This document shows positions 19,811-29,190 of a DNA stretch of 64,000 bases, piece after piece. Every line of letters begins with the position of its first letter. Within the stretch, counting starts at the first letter, position 1. Source of the stretch: Candidatus Anammoxibacter sp. (lineage in GTDB: Bacteria > Planctomycetota > Brocadiia > Brocadiales > Anammoxibacteraceae); contig JAIQZO010000114.1 in assembly GCA_021777055.1 (NCBI GenBank), positions 42,329 to 106,328 on the forward strand, in the 5' to 3' direction. Below the pieces are notes generated by a model, which was given only the letters and a program-made list of their open reading frames with translations, was not told where the DNA came from and searched no databases. The position numbers and the translations under genes are program-made.

Positions 19811-20542
19811 TAATACCTACTTAATTATATGACGGTTATTAAATAATTCTTTAAATTATAATTACTTGCGTTTATTCTGAAGTTCTACTTTTTCGGCTTA
19901 TTACAGAATTTCACACAAATAAATGGGCCTAATTTTCAAGAGATTGTCCACTTCATGTACACTAAAAGAAAAGATATCTTTTTAAGTTAATGACAACTTG
20001 GAATTTCTTCCTAAAACACTAGAGAATTAAGACAAATAGGCATTATTATCAATGTGTTGAAATAATCAAAAAGGAATAACAGTAACTATCGGAACATTTA
20101 ATTTGAGCTTTATCTTTATTTATTTTATCTTTTAGGATTCCATCTATCTTTATCTTCAAGCCCGCTTTGAACGATATTCAACCTCCTAATCCTCAACACA
20201 GCTCTGGAGCTCCTCTGGTTCGATATAATCCAGGTGTAAAATCTAAGCCTGAATAGACTAAATTATTTCAACGTTTATTATCTTTTAAAGATTGACAAAG
20301 CAAAAAAATGTTATTTTTTTAGCAAATGAGGTATTTGTAATAGATAGATGCACCTAATAGGTACCTTGGGCTCTCTCCCAGCAGAAATACTTAATTAGGA
20401 GACACAAATATAACCAAAATCTGAATTAAATAATGTTAAGTTAATGCCGAACAGGAAGTATAGATATTCTCTTCTATGCGTAAAATTGTAACTATACATA
20501 AATTTTTGAAATATTAATCAACTTTATATGTGGAGAACCGTA
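19811..20542. other. Divergent intergenic region
   Basis: About 730 AT-rich bases between the giant minus-strand surface gene and the plus-strand fibre gene. They hold the degenerate repeat copy near 20245-20278 and presumably promoters of both genes. I see no coding frame. Confidence 0.4.
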
Positions 20543-20575
20543 ATGAAAAAAATTAATTTCTATGGAGAATGGTAA
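20543..20575 (+). CDS. Ten-codon leader frame created by a duplicated start region
   Basis: The bases TGGAGAA-(CC)-GTAATGAAAAAAATTAA occur at 20531-20555 and again, as TGGAGAATGGTAATGAAAAAAATTAA, at 20563-20588. The upstream copy starts a frame MKKINFYGEW whose TAA overlaps the ATG of the fibre gene (TAATG). This is either a non-functional duplication of the ribosome binding site and start, or a leader peptide that couples translation. Evidence for translation is only the intact Shine-Dalgarno and start. Confidence 0.3.
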   Translation: MKKINFYGEW

Positions 20576-21510
20576 TGAAAAAAATTAAAGGGGCATTTCT
20601 GCTAATATCGTTGACATCATTTCTATTTTTAAATCTTTTTAATGAGACGTATGCGGCTGTATCTATCGAGTTAAGTGATTCAGTGGGCGCTGATGATTTT
20701 AATGTAACTAATAGTTCTCAGGAAGTACTTGTTTTTATGCAATCAGACGGCAAACTTGCCATTGGAACAACTACACCCTCTGCAACATTACACGTTGTAG
20801 GCCCTTCTACTCTCTCATCTGCGGCATTAAAAGTTAACGGTACAGCGACTGTGACTGGTGGAAATTTTGGAATCGGCACAACTGCACCATCATCACCATT
20901 ACATGTTGTAGGCACAACTATTGTGACTGATGGAAATTTTGGAATCGGCACAACTACACCATCATCACCATTACATGTTGTAGGTACTGCGACTGTGGCT
21001 GGCGGAAATTTTGGAATCGGTACAACTACGCCATCATCATCGTTACATGTTGTAGGTACTGCAACTGTAAGTACTTTACAAATTACCGGTGGCAGTGATT
21101 TGGCAGAACCATTTGACATCGGAGGCTTCCATTCTGCCAGTCCGGGCATGGTAGTCTGTATTGATCCGCAACAGACAGGTAAGTTATTTGTATCTGACAA
21201 AGCCTATGATAGTAAAGTTGCAGGAATAATTAGCGGTGCGAAAGGCATTAAATCAGGACTTACAATGATGCAAAAAGGAAGTCTGGCTGATGGTGCATTG
21301 CCGGTTGCTCTAACTGGCAGGGTTTATTGTATGGCCGATGCATCAAATGGTGAAATACAACCGGGAGACTTACTTACAACTTCAAACACAATGGGGCACT
21401 CAATGAAAGTAACAGATTACACTAGAGCGCAAGGAGCTATCATTGGCAAAGCCATGAGTCATCTAAAACAGGGAAAAGGGATGGTGTTGGTACTTGTTTC
21501 TCTTCAATAG
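20575..21510 (+). CDS. Exported fibre protein with GIGTTTPSS repeats and G2-like C-terminus
   Basis: Protein of 311 aa from the ATG at 20575, which has GGAG seven bases upstream; a longer start at 20569 adds only two residues. It has a signal peptide (MKKIKGAFLLISLTSFLFLN). Residues about 70-165 hold three near-identical 24-aa repeats (GTATV-GGNFGIGTTTPSSPL then HVV) with a diverged fourth in front. The C-terminal ~140 residues (SDLAEPFDIGG, PGMVVCIDP, GRVYCMADASNGEIQPGDLL, GKAMSHL) match a domain found at the end of many such repeat proteins, related to the peptidase G2/IMC autoproteolytic chaperone fold. A surface fibre or structural protein is the likely role. Confidence 0.75.
   Translation: MKKIKGAFLLISLTSFLFLNLFNETYAAVSIELSDSVGADDFNVTNSSQEVLVFMQSDGKLAIGTTTPSATLHVVGPSTLSSAALKVNGTATVTGGNFGIGTTAPSSPLHVVGTTIVTDGNFGIGTTTPSSPLHVVGTATVAGGNFGIGTTTPSSSLHVVGTATVSTLQITGGSDLAEPFDIGGFHSASPGMVVCIDPQQTGKLFVSDKAYDSKVAGIISGAKGIKSGLTMMQKGSLADGALPVALTGRVYCMADASNGEIQPGDLLTTSNTMGHSMKVTDYTRAQGAIIGKAMSHLKQGKGMVLVLVSLQ
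20840..21075 (+). repeat. 72-bp tandem coding repeats
   Basis: Three 72-bp units encoding GTATV-GGNFGIGTTTPSSPL follow each other inside the fibre gene, nearly identical at nucleotide level. They indicate recent slippage or recombination and a length-variable fibre. They are in frame and coding, so this is not a CRISPR array. Confidence 0.85.
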
Positions 21511-21902
21511 GTGTTAGCTCATATATTAATATCATAGCCCGATTTTACATATTATTAGTAGAAGTACTTCATCAGTGTACGATTATTATAATCGTTTATC
21601 ATAGAGCCTTGGTATGTTTATTATAGTATTACTCTGTAAAAACTTCTTTTTCAGAAAGAAATTTAATTTTTACAACGATTAAGCCTCTGTGAAGATATGA
21701 GTAATGGAGTACTGGAGAGTTTAATCAAGTCAAATTACCACCACCAGATGTGGTGGCTTGCAATCCTGACCCCCTTGAAGGTGTACGACTATAATCGTAT
21801 TGAATATGGAACATGAAGAATGGTACCTAAATGCAGGCATTTATAACAATTTACTGCAATTAAGTGGTTAGTTTATAGTGATATTAATTGGAGGTTTTTA
21901 TA
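21511..21902. other. Intergenic region with palindromes and a diverged interspersed repeat
   Basis: Contains a perfect 17-base palindrome at 21579-21595 and a related sequence at 21781-21799 (see separate entry), plus a diverged member (about 21621-21663, TAGTATTACTCTGTAAAAAC) of the repeat family found at 28.9, 33.8 and 43.9 kb. No gene recognised. Confidence 0.45.
21579..21799. promoter_or_regulatory. Paired palindromic motifs GTGTACGA-TATAATCG
   Basis: GTGTACGATTATTATAATCG at 21575-21594 contains the palindrome ACGATTAT-T-ATAATCGT. About 200 bases on, GTGTACGACTATAATCGTA (21781-21799) repeats the motif with arms TACGA/TCGTA. Two spaced copies upstream of the 1153-aa surface gene could be operators for a dimeric regulator, or stems of an RNA. 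No functional proof is visible. Confidence 0.35.
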
Positions 21903-24900
21903 ATGAGAGACAGATCAACTTTAATTGCCGGTAAGTTTGCAGTGGTAATTCTAGTGTTTTTTGTGGTAGTTAGTATGGGTTCAAATGCTATTGCAGGCCC
22001 TCCAACATTCAGCATAGCGTTCTCCCCTAGCACTATAGGGCCTGGGGCAATCAGTACCATTACATATACCATTGATAATAGTGCAGAAAGTACACCGGTC
22101 AGTGGATTAACATTTAGTAATACTTTGCCCACTGGAGTGACAATTGCTAATCCTTCATCTGCTTCCACTTCTTGTATAAACGGGTCGTTTAGTGCAACTG
22201 CAGGAGGAGATGCAATTACTTTTAGCGATTATAGGTTAGGAAAACAAAGCGCCTGTACATTTTCTATTGACGTAACGAGCAGTACTCCTGGTACTCACGT
22301 AAATACTACAGGTGCCTTGTCAACAAGCGAAGGTAGTGCGGGCACAGCAAATGCTAATCTTACTGTGGATAGTGGACGTCCAGGATTTAGCAAAAGCTTT
22401 TCTCCCAGTTCAATAACACCGGGTGGCGTTAGTACTCTTACATTTACAATTGACAATAGTCTAAACGGATCAACCGCGAATCTTCTGAGATTTACAGATA
22501 CTTTACCCACAGGTCTGGTAGTTTCAAATTCTCCTAACTCCTCAACAAATTGTTCTGGCGGTATCGGAACACCGGTAATTACTGCAACCCCGGGGACAGA
22601 TCTTATTTCTTTGACTACAGGTTCTGCTATAGCCGGGACTTCCTGTACTGTTTCTGTGGATGTAACAGCCGCTGCTACGGGCAATTATCTTAACATATCC
22701 GGTGATCTTAGCCAGAATGGTTCAAATCCAAGTGGAACGGCTAGAGCGTTACTTACGGTTACAAACCCTTTTTTATTTAAAAGTTTCCCCACATCAAATA
22801 GTCCAGGCACTTCAGTTAAACTATCTTATACGATGACCAATCTCGATAGAAGCAATACAGCTACAGGCATAACCTTTACAGATGATTTAAACGCTGCATT
22901 ATCAGGGTTGGCTGCAACAGTACTACCTGCAAACGGTTTTTGTGGTGCGGGGTCAACATTAAGTGGCTCTTCCACGCTCACAATAGCAGGTGCATCTCTT
23001 GATTCTGGAGAATCATGTACTTTTGAAGTAACAGTACTTATACCTGCCAATGCGGCTGCAGGTAGTTACACAAGCACGACTAGTACTGTAAACCTTACTC
23101 TTGGCTCTCCTACCACAAAACCTGCGGTAAGTTCCGAACTTGTAGTTAAGAAAGCCCCAGTTGTAACAGCTACTTTTATAGACGACCCTGTTTCCGCAGG
23201 AGAGGATGTGACACTCCGGTATGTAATTACCAATACGGATAGTGCCAACGCAGCTACTGCTATTACATTCACAGAAACAGTTAATGACGTATTTGCCGGT
23301 ATGGTTATTAAAACATTACCGTCTGCAAACTCTTGTGGAAGTGGTTCTACTTTTACTTCTACACAAGTTAATGAAACCCTTTCTATTTCTGTTTCAGGTG
23401 CTAATCTTGCAGCCGGGGGAGACTGTACTTTCGATGTTATATTAACAGCTCCGGAGGACGGAACACCCGGCACTTACGCCTATTCAACCAGTACTATTTC
23501 ATCTACGGTTTCAGGTGCTACTGTTTACAGCAGTGCAGCGACAGACAACCTGGTTGTGGTTGCCGCGCCTTCTATTACGGCTTCAATTGTAGAAGATCAT
23601 ACGAATCCTGATACTACCGTTACTTTGCAGTTCGAGTTGACATATAGTGCAAATGCAACTTCGGATGCCACAAGCATAGCATTTTCAGATGATATTAACG
23701 CTATGTTGTCTGGTGCAGTATCAACTACAGCACAACAAAACAATATATGCGGAACAGGTTCCCAACTTTCAGGCACATCAAATCTTAGTTTTACAGGTGG
23801 AACGCTTGCTCCTGGTGGGTCTTGTTCCTTCAGTGTCACACTCCAAATCCCTTCTGGAGCAACCCCTGGAGTTGTAACAAACACTACATCTGCAGTTAGC
23901 GCTGTTGTAAGTTCCAAATCTGTTTCAAGTGCTGCAGCGTCTGATACTCTAACAATTAGTGGTCTTACATTTAGTAAAACTTTTATTGATCCGATATTTG
24001 CAGGTGAGACTGTAACTATACGGTATACGATAACAAATGCGGCTTCCGCGTTGGCAGCAACAGCTATGCAATTCACTGATAGTCTAAGTAGTGTTGTATC
24101 AAGTATGGCTGCGACATCTCTACCTTCTACACCCTGTGGGCCAGGTTCTACTCTAACCGGGACTACTTCTTTGTCATTTTCGGGTGGAACTCTTCAACCG
24201 GGAGAATCTTGTACATTTGACGTTCTAGCTTCAATACCGGCCGGTACTTCAGTTGGAAGTTTCAATTCTGCTTCCAGCTCCATGTCTGCAACTGTAAATG
24301 GTAATAATACTGTTAATCCTTCTGCAAGTGATGTTTTAGATGTAACGGAACCTCAATTATTATTATCTAAGTCCTTTACAGACGATCCAGTTCTTCCAGG
24401 TGAAACTGTTACACTTAATTTTACAATTGAAAACCTTGAAACTGGAGGAACTTGGACTAATTTAAGTTTTACAGATGATTTAGATGCGGTATTACCAGGG
24501 CTTACGGCAATAGGTTTGCCACAAAGTGATGTATGTGGTTCAGGTTCACAAATTACAGGAACCGACGTGATCTCCTTTACTGGCGGTTCTGTACCATCCC
24601 AATCATCCTGTTCATTTAATGTTACTGTAAACGTGCCTACCGATACTGCAATTAATCAATATACGAATACTACAAGTGATTTAACAGGAAAATTTAATGG
24701 TGGTAGTGATCTTACTGGTAATAAGGCAACAGACACATTACAGATCCAACCTCTTGCTTTTAGTAAATCATTTCTTAATGATGCGATACAAGGTGGTACT
24801 ACTAAACTGGAATTCAGTATACTTAATAAGGATAAGGTTAACAGAGCAGACAACATAGGTTTTAGTGACGATCTAAACGCTATGATCCCTAATCTTGTAG

Positions 24901-25349
24901 CATCCGGTCTTCCAGTTAATGACGTATGTGGTTCAGGTTCAGTTCTTTCTGGCACATCTGAAATTACACTAAGCGATGGTTCTTTATCGTCTGAAGAGGG
25001 GTGTACATTTACAGTAATACTGCAAGTACCTGCGGAAACTGCTGTAGGGAATTATCTAAACACTACGAGTCTTGTCAAAGCAACTTTTAATGATGTCCAA
25101 ACCCCTAGTAGTGCCGCAAGCGCCACTTTAGCAGTGTCTCAGGGGGTTGCTTGGGTAGATTCTTCATTCTCCGGTATTGAAAAAGGCACAGAAGATGAAC
25201 CATTTAATACTCTTGCAGAAGCTCTAAATGAGGTATCAAGTGGTGGTTTGCTGATAATTAAGGCTGGCATAAGTAGTGAAAAACCAACTATTTTGAAGAA
25301 GGTAATACTGACGTCAGATGGTGGTGCTGCAATTATTGGCGTAGATTAA
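21903..25349 (+). CDS. Large surface protein with eight DUF11-like beta domains
   Basis: Protein of about 1148 aa from the ATG at 21903, preceded by GGAGG at ideal spacing; an ATG at 21888 overlaps that ribosome binding site and is less likely. It has a signal peptide (FAVVILVFFVVVSMGSNAIAG). Eight tandem ~125-aa domains follow, each opening like FSKSFSPSSITPGGVSTLTF and containing a pair of cysteines (CGSGS...ESCTF), typical of DUF11/conserved-repeat-domain surface proteins; the cysteines may form disulphides. The final ~65 residues (GTEDEPFNTLAEALNEVSSG) resemble the start of a right-handed beta-helix and end abruptly, so the protein may be shortened at its 3' end. Role: extracellular structural or adhesive protein. 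Frames on the other strand are shadows. Confidence 0.75.
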   Translation: MRDRSTLIAGKFAVVILVFFVVVSMGSNAIAGPPTFSIAFSPSTIGPGAISTITYTIDNSAESTPVSGLTFSNTLPTGVTIANPSSASTSCINGSFSATAGGDAITFSDYRLGKQSACTFSIDVTSSTPGTHVNTTGALSTSEGSAGTANANLTVDSGRPGFSKSFSPSSITPGGVSTLTFTIDNSLNGSTANLLRFTDTLPTGLVVSNSPNSSTNCSGGIGTPVITATPGTDLISLTTGSAIAGTSCTVSVDVTAAATGNYLNISGDLSQNGSNPSGTARALLTVTNPFLFKSFPTSNSPGTSVKLSYTMTNLDRSNTATGITFTDDLNAALSGLAATVLPANGFCGAGSTLSGSSTLTIAGASLDSGESCTFEVTVLIPANAAAGSYTSTTSTVNLTLGSPTTKPAVSSELVVKKAPVVTATFIDDPVSAGEDVTLRYVITNTDSANAATAITFTETVNDVFAGMVIKTLPSANSCGSGSTFTSTQVNETLSISVSGANLAAGGDCTFDVILTAPEDGTPGTYAYSTSTISSTVSGATVYSSAATDNLVVVAAPSITASIVEDHTNPDTTVTLQFELTYSANATSDATSIAFSDDINAMLSGAVSTTAQQNNICGTGSQLSGTSNLSFTGGTLAPGGSCSFSVTLQIPSGATPGVVTNTTSAVSAVVSSKSVSSAAASDTLTISGLTFSKTFIDPIFAGETVTIRYTITNAASALAATAMQFTDSLSSVVSSMAATSLPSTPCGPGSTLTGTTSLSFSGGTLQPGESCTFDVLASIPAGTSVGSFNSASSSMSATVNGNNTVNPSASDVLDVTEPQLLLSKSFTDDPVLPGETVTLNFTIENLETGGTWTNLSFTDDLDAVLPGLTAIGLPQSDVCGSGSQITGTDVISFTGGSVPSQSSCSFNVTVNVPTDTAINQYTNTTSDLTGKFNGGSDLTGNKATDTLQIQPLAFSKSFLNDAIQGGTTKLEFSILNKDKVNRADNIGFSDDLNAMIPNLVASGLPVNDVCGSGSVLSGTSEITLSDGSLSSEEGCTFTVILQVPAETAVGNYLNTTSLVKATFNDVQTPSSAASATLAVSQGVAWVDSSFSGIEKGTEDEPFNTLAEALNEVSSGGLLIIKAGISSEKPTILKKVILTSDGGAAIIGVD

Positions 25350-25576
25350 AGGGTGGCAAGGGAAAATCAAGGTAGAGTGCTGGCGCTGTGGTTACAGGCT
25401 GAAGTTGTGTTCACGGTTTACACACCCTTTCGTCAGTGCGTGTCATAATATCAAAATTATGCCCTGTTTCCAACTCACCCTTGTCAAACCGGATGTTCAG
25501 TTTTCCCGAATATTATGTGGTGAACAGCATAATATCCTTTACGTGGCATTGTTAGTTATTTGGTATGGATCTATCA

Positions 25577-28500
25577 TTACGATTGTTTAAATTCATAACG
25601 TTGATTTGCGTTTAACGCCTCAATCTCCTGTTTTTCACCATTTGGCCAAATAATGGTCAAATCTACTGTTTTGGCTTTACCCAAACCAAAGTGTTGTGTC
25701 CGTGGATGTACCGAAAGATATCCTTCGCTGCCGTGAATTTCACGCCATACCTGCAACCCGTTAGGTCCACGAATAATCAGTCGCGCACCAATGGCATCAC
25801 GGTTGGATTTCCGTTGAGGATTTCCTATTAATTTTACCTTAAGCCAGGAGTTTCCCGATTTTTCTGATTGGTTCTCATACACTACAGCCGGGCCATGATA
25901 ATTGTTTAACACTATATCCAGATCTCCATCATTTTCCATATCAAAATAGCAAGCACTACGAGAATTTCCCATGAGGTCGGTTCCACTCTCCTTTGCGGCC
26001 TGAATCAGTTTACCTTTCTCATTAACAAAGAAAATATTTGGTTCCCGTTCCGCAACCGGTAATACTATTTTTTCCACAGAATCCAGAACGGAAGTGTAGT
26101 ACGGGGTATCTGAATATACTTTATATTCATTCATGCCGTTTAAACAGTATAGATCATCATCACCATCTAAATCAAAATCAAAAAAGTCTGCATCCCATGA
26201 CCAGCCAGTAGAACTAAAACCACGGCCAATTGCATCTGAATGCTGATATTGTGGCAATCCATTTTGGCCTGGGCCTGAAATAAACAAGTCATTAGCTTCT
26301 ATAACACGCATACGGGCTAACTTTTTTGGATTGAATTTCATTTGTGTCTCTGAGCTTGGAAGAACGTATTTCTCATCCTTAACCATAGTAACTATGTTAG
26401 AAATATAGATATCGGGCATATTATCTGCATTTAAATCAGCTATACCTACGTTCATAGTAAAACTAGGCTTATCTGTACCAATTAAGGATGCAACATCCGT
26501 AAACTTACCATTTCCAAGATTACGCAAATAGGAGTTCACCCCAAAATCATTTCCTACAATTAAATCTTGAAATCCATCTCCATCAAGGTCGGTATGACTT
26601 AGAGCCTGAGTCCAACCTGTATGATCCGTGCCACTATCTTTTGTCACATCTTTAAAATTAAATTTGCCTTGGTTAAAAAAGAGTTTATTTGGCAGGGCAT
26701 TCATGTTACGGCGACTCAGATTTGGTAAATCACCTCGTAAATAATTGCCAAAATAACCAATATAAATATCTAGCAATCCATCGTTATTCAAATCACATAC
26801 TGTCGCAGGTCCCGCGACTAACCCAATACCTCCCAGGTTAGCTTGTTTGCTCATATCTTCAAATATCCAATTACCACGGTTACGGTAAATGCGATGGGTA
26901 TCATCTACATAAGTAACCATAATGTCCTGCAACCCGTCATTATCAAAATCAGCAATTATAGGCTGCCTAGGTTCTCCATGTGCGCGATCATCCCTGGTAA
27001 CCTGAATGGGCAGTTTAGAACTTACATCCTTAAACTTACCATCTCCCATATTCATAAACATTGCATTACCAAATCCACCAACTAGAAGAACATCAACTAA
27101 TCCGTCACTATTTATATCCTCAGTCGCAACCCCTGCACCTCCAAATGCAGGTGGTATTGTCAGAGTGCCCTTATTTTCACTCTTTGTCAGATAAGAACGA
27201 ATGAGACGGCTTAACCAATTAGAACTGCGATGTTCAAAAACTATACCGCTTTGCGCTGTTACATCTTTAAAAAATTGTTTATCAGATGATAGAGTCGCTG
27301 TACCGACAGTGCTGTGCAGCTTTGATTGCAAAGTTTCTGGCTGTGGGGCTTTTGCATTTTGATTGATTTTTTGCTGAACCATAGCAAACCCTTTTTCAAG
27401 ATGTTTGGCATTTAAACTTTTGGCATTATCCCCTTGTGCGGCCCATCCTGTTGCTCTCAGAACTAAAACACCAAACTGGGCAACCCCCTCAACTAGCAGT
27501 TCAGCAGCAAAAGGATCCGGCTCAAGAGTTAATTGCCCTTGTAACTCATTTAATGCCCCTTCCAGGTAGCGCCAGTGCAGTCCACTGTCTCGAAAAGAGT
27601 CAGTATCGTAAGCTTCCAGAACTATCCGATCTTTTGATGCCAGATTTGGGAAAAAGATTACATCTTCATATTCGTTAACTTCATATGGCACAAACTCCTG
27701 CAACGTCTCAAAAACGTGATCAGCACGAATAAAAGCCTGTTTTTCATTTTTTGCTTTTACAGCAGAGCTCATGATCAAATCTTTCATAAATTCAATCATG
27801 CTTTCAGTAAACGCGACTTTTAGTTCAGCACTCTCCTTTTTATCTGAAGGCCATTGAAAACGGGCAAAATATACCTGAAGGTTTCGCATGAACACAGGCA
27901 TAGAGATTTGATTATATGCTTCGTAAGCCTTTAGTTTTGTCTCAATGATGGACTTGATCAACGAAAAGTTATTAGGCAAGCTGGAGGATCTATCATGAGA
28001 AGGCAAAAGCGACAACAATGTCCAGGGTCTAGCTGGCTCTGTAATTTGTTCCCAAACATTTTCAAAAATTGATCTGGAAATATTTCTCTGATGAAGATGA
28101 CGAGCATTTTGATCTGATTTATAAAGGGCAGTCAGGGTAAAAATGTCCAACCAGGTCTTAAAGAATTCAATGCTCTCCTGCTCAAGTGTAATAAGTGGCT
28201 GAGGATTTAATAAGAGTTCCTGCTGTAGTGCTAATAACGCACGATAGGAATAAGCAATTGAACTATAATGCTCTATGTCCCGCTTAAAGAAAACTAGTGG
28301 CCGGGTATTAGATAATCTAACTAAGAAGTCGCCATTATCTAAAACAGAATACGTCATAAGTTTAGAGGTTACCACATTTAGTACTTCTCTCTGTAATTTT
28401 GTTTTGCCATGTTCTAAAGCAAGCTGACTAGCTGAATACCAAATTTTTAAAATAAGTTCTTTTTGTAAATCGGATTTCCTGAAGCGAGCTTCTTCCTGTA

Positions 28501-28723
28501 AAGGTGTTCCAAACATGAAATCTTCTAATCTTGAAGCAGTGGCATAACACTTGGGATCTTTTCTGCTCTCCAGGTTTTGGATCTCATTTAATATGATAGG
28601 TAAATTCTGATTTGTGTCTAAGGTAGGTTCTTTTGCCACTAATTTCGCACATGAGATTGTATTAAGAAAAATAAATAGACCAAAACCGACAAAACAACAA
28701 AGGCCCAACTGTCTAAATTCCAT
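25577..28723 (-). CDS. FG-GAP/VCBS-repeat and ASPIC/UnbV (CRTAC1-like) lipoprotein
   Basis: Protein of about 1048 aa from the ATG at 28723, chosen over 28744 because GGAGG lies seven bases before it. The N-terminus has a hydrophobic helix ending FLNTISC, a plausible lipobox. Residues about 30-470 form a helical, family-unknown region. From about residue 485 (FFKDVTAQSGIVFEHRSS) there are successive FG-GAP-type calcium-binding repeats (DINSDGLVDVLLVGGFG, DFDNDGLQDIMVTYV, DLNNDGLLDIYIGYFG, DLDGDGFQDLIVGNDFG, DFDLDGDDDLYCLNGM) forming a beta propeller, followed by an ASPIC/UnbV domain (RLIIRGPNGLQVWREIHGSE and HFGLGKAK-VDLTIIWPNG). Such proteins are extracellular and common in planctomycetes; function is unknown. 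Confidence 0.8.
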   Translation of the reverse strand: MEFRQLGLCCFVGFGLFIFLNTISCAKLVAKEPTLDTNQNLPIILNEIQNLESRKDPKCYATASRLEDFMFGTPLQEEARFRKSDLQKELILKIWYSASQLALEHGKTKLQREVLNVVTSKLMTYSVLDNGDFLVRLSNTRPLVFFKRDIEHYSSIAYSYRALLALQQELLLNPQPLITLEQESIEFFKTWLDIFTLTALYKSDQNARHLHQRNISRSIFENVWEQITEPARPWTLLSLLPSHDRSSSLPNNFSLIKSIIETKLKAYEAYNQISMPVFMRNLQVYFARFQWPSDKKESAELKVAFTESMIEFMKDLIMSSAVKAKNEKQAFIRADHVFETLQEFVPYEVNEYEDVIFFPNLASKDRIVLEAYDTDSFRDSGLHWRYLEGALNELQGQLTLEPDPFAAELLVEGVAQFGVLVLRATGWAAQGDNAKSLNAKHLEKGFAMVQQKINQNAKAPQPETLQSKLHSTVGTATLSSDKQFFKDVTAQSGIVFEHRSSNWLSRLIRSYLTKSENKGTLTIPPAFGGAGVATEDINSDGLVDVLLVGGFGNAMFMNMGDGKFKDVSSKLPIQVTRDDRAHGEPRQPIIADFDNDGLQDIMVTYVDDTHRIYRNRGNWIFEDMSKQANLGGIGLVAGPATVCDLNNDGLLDIYIGYFGNYLRGDLPNLSRRNMNALPNKLFFNQGKFNFKDVTKDSGTDHTGWTQALSHTDLDGDGFQDLIVGNDFGVNSYLRNLGNGKFTDVASLIGTDKPSFTMNVGIADLNADNMPDIYISNIVTMVKDEKYVLPSSETQMKFNPKKLARMRVIEANDLFISGPGQNGLPQYQHSDAIGRGFSSTGWSWDADFFDFDLDGDDDLYCLNGMNEYKVYSDTPYYTSVLDSVEKIVLPVAEREPNIFFVNEKGKLIQAAKESGTDLMGNSRSACYFDMENDGDLDIVLNNYHGPAVVYENQSEKSGNSWLKVKLIGNPQRKSNRDAIGARLIIRGPNGLQVWREIHGSEGYLSVHPRTQHFGLGKAKTVDLTIIWPNGEKQEIEALNANQRYEFKQS

Positions 28724-28744
28724 ACATAATCCTCCAGTCAGCAT

Positions 28745-29190
28745 AAGGTTGCCCTTCTCTAAAACGGCAACAAACGAATCTTCAAATTTTATTTTTAGTT
28801 TATGCGTTATTATTAGGTATAAATGTTACTAAACCCTGGGTTCTTAAAACATTTTAATGGAAGGTATTTTGAATAAGATCAACTATATTTTCCAATCTTA
28901 AGAATATTATATAGTATTACTTTATAAAAACTTCTTTTTAAAAAGATTTTGTAGTTTTTAATGAATAGAGAATAGAGGAGTCAGAATTCAGAATAATTGA
29001 ATACAAATTTCCAATTAATAATTCTACTGTGAAACAAACATAAATCTATGCTTTATTCTGAATTCTGTCTCCTGACTCCTCTATTCTAGTTGTGGCTATA
29101 TCGCGCTATGTTATTGATGTTATTCTCAATTGTTCACATTGAGAATAATAATTCTTCGTACAGGTTAAAATGTACAAAAGCTAATGATTC
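28745..29190. other. Intergenic region holding an interspersed repeat
   Basis: Most of this ~450-base gap is the repeat described at 28911-29089. The flanks are AT-rich with no frame. Confidence 0.5.
28911..29089 (+). repeat. Interspersed intergenic repeat, copy A, with long inverted repeat
   Basis: Begins ATAGTATTACTTTATAAAAA, then CTTCTTTTTA, GATTTTGTAGTTTTTA. It shares this head with copies at 43852 (same strand), 33771-33888 (opposite strand) and, more diverged, 32545-32595 and 21621-21663. After the head comes an inverted repeat: the arm at 28970-28995 (GAATAGAGGAGTCAGAATTC and so on) pairs with 29054-29086, which carries an extra internal CTCCTGA-type duplication. The middle (CAAATTTCCAATTAATAA, CTATGCTTTATT) is also shared with the 43.9-kb copy. 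Confidence 0.7.

Noticed and set aside
20840..21075. CRISPR-like regularly spaced repeats
   Set aside because: The units are 72 bp, contiguous, in frame and encode the FGIGTTTPSS repeat; there are no spacers and no cas genes in the window.
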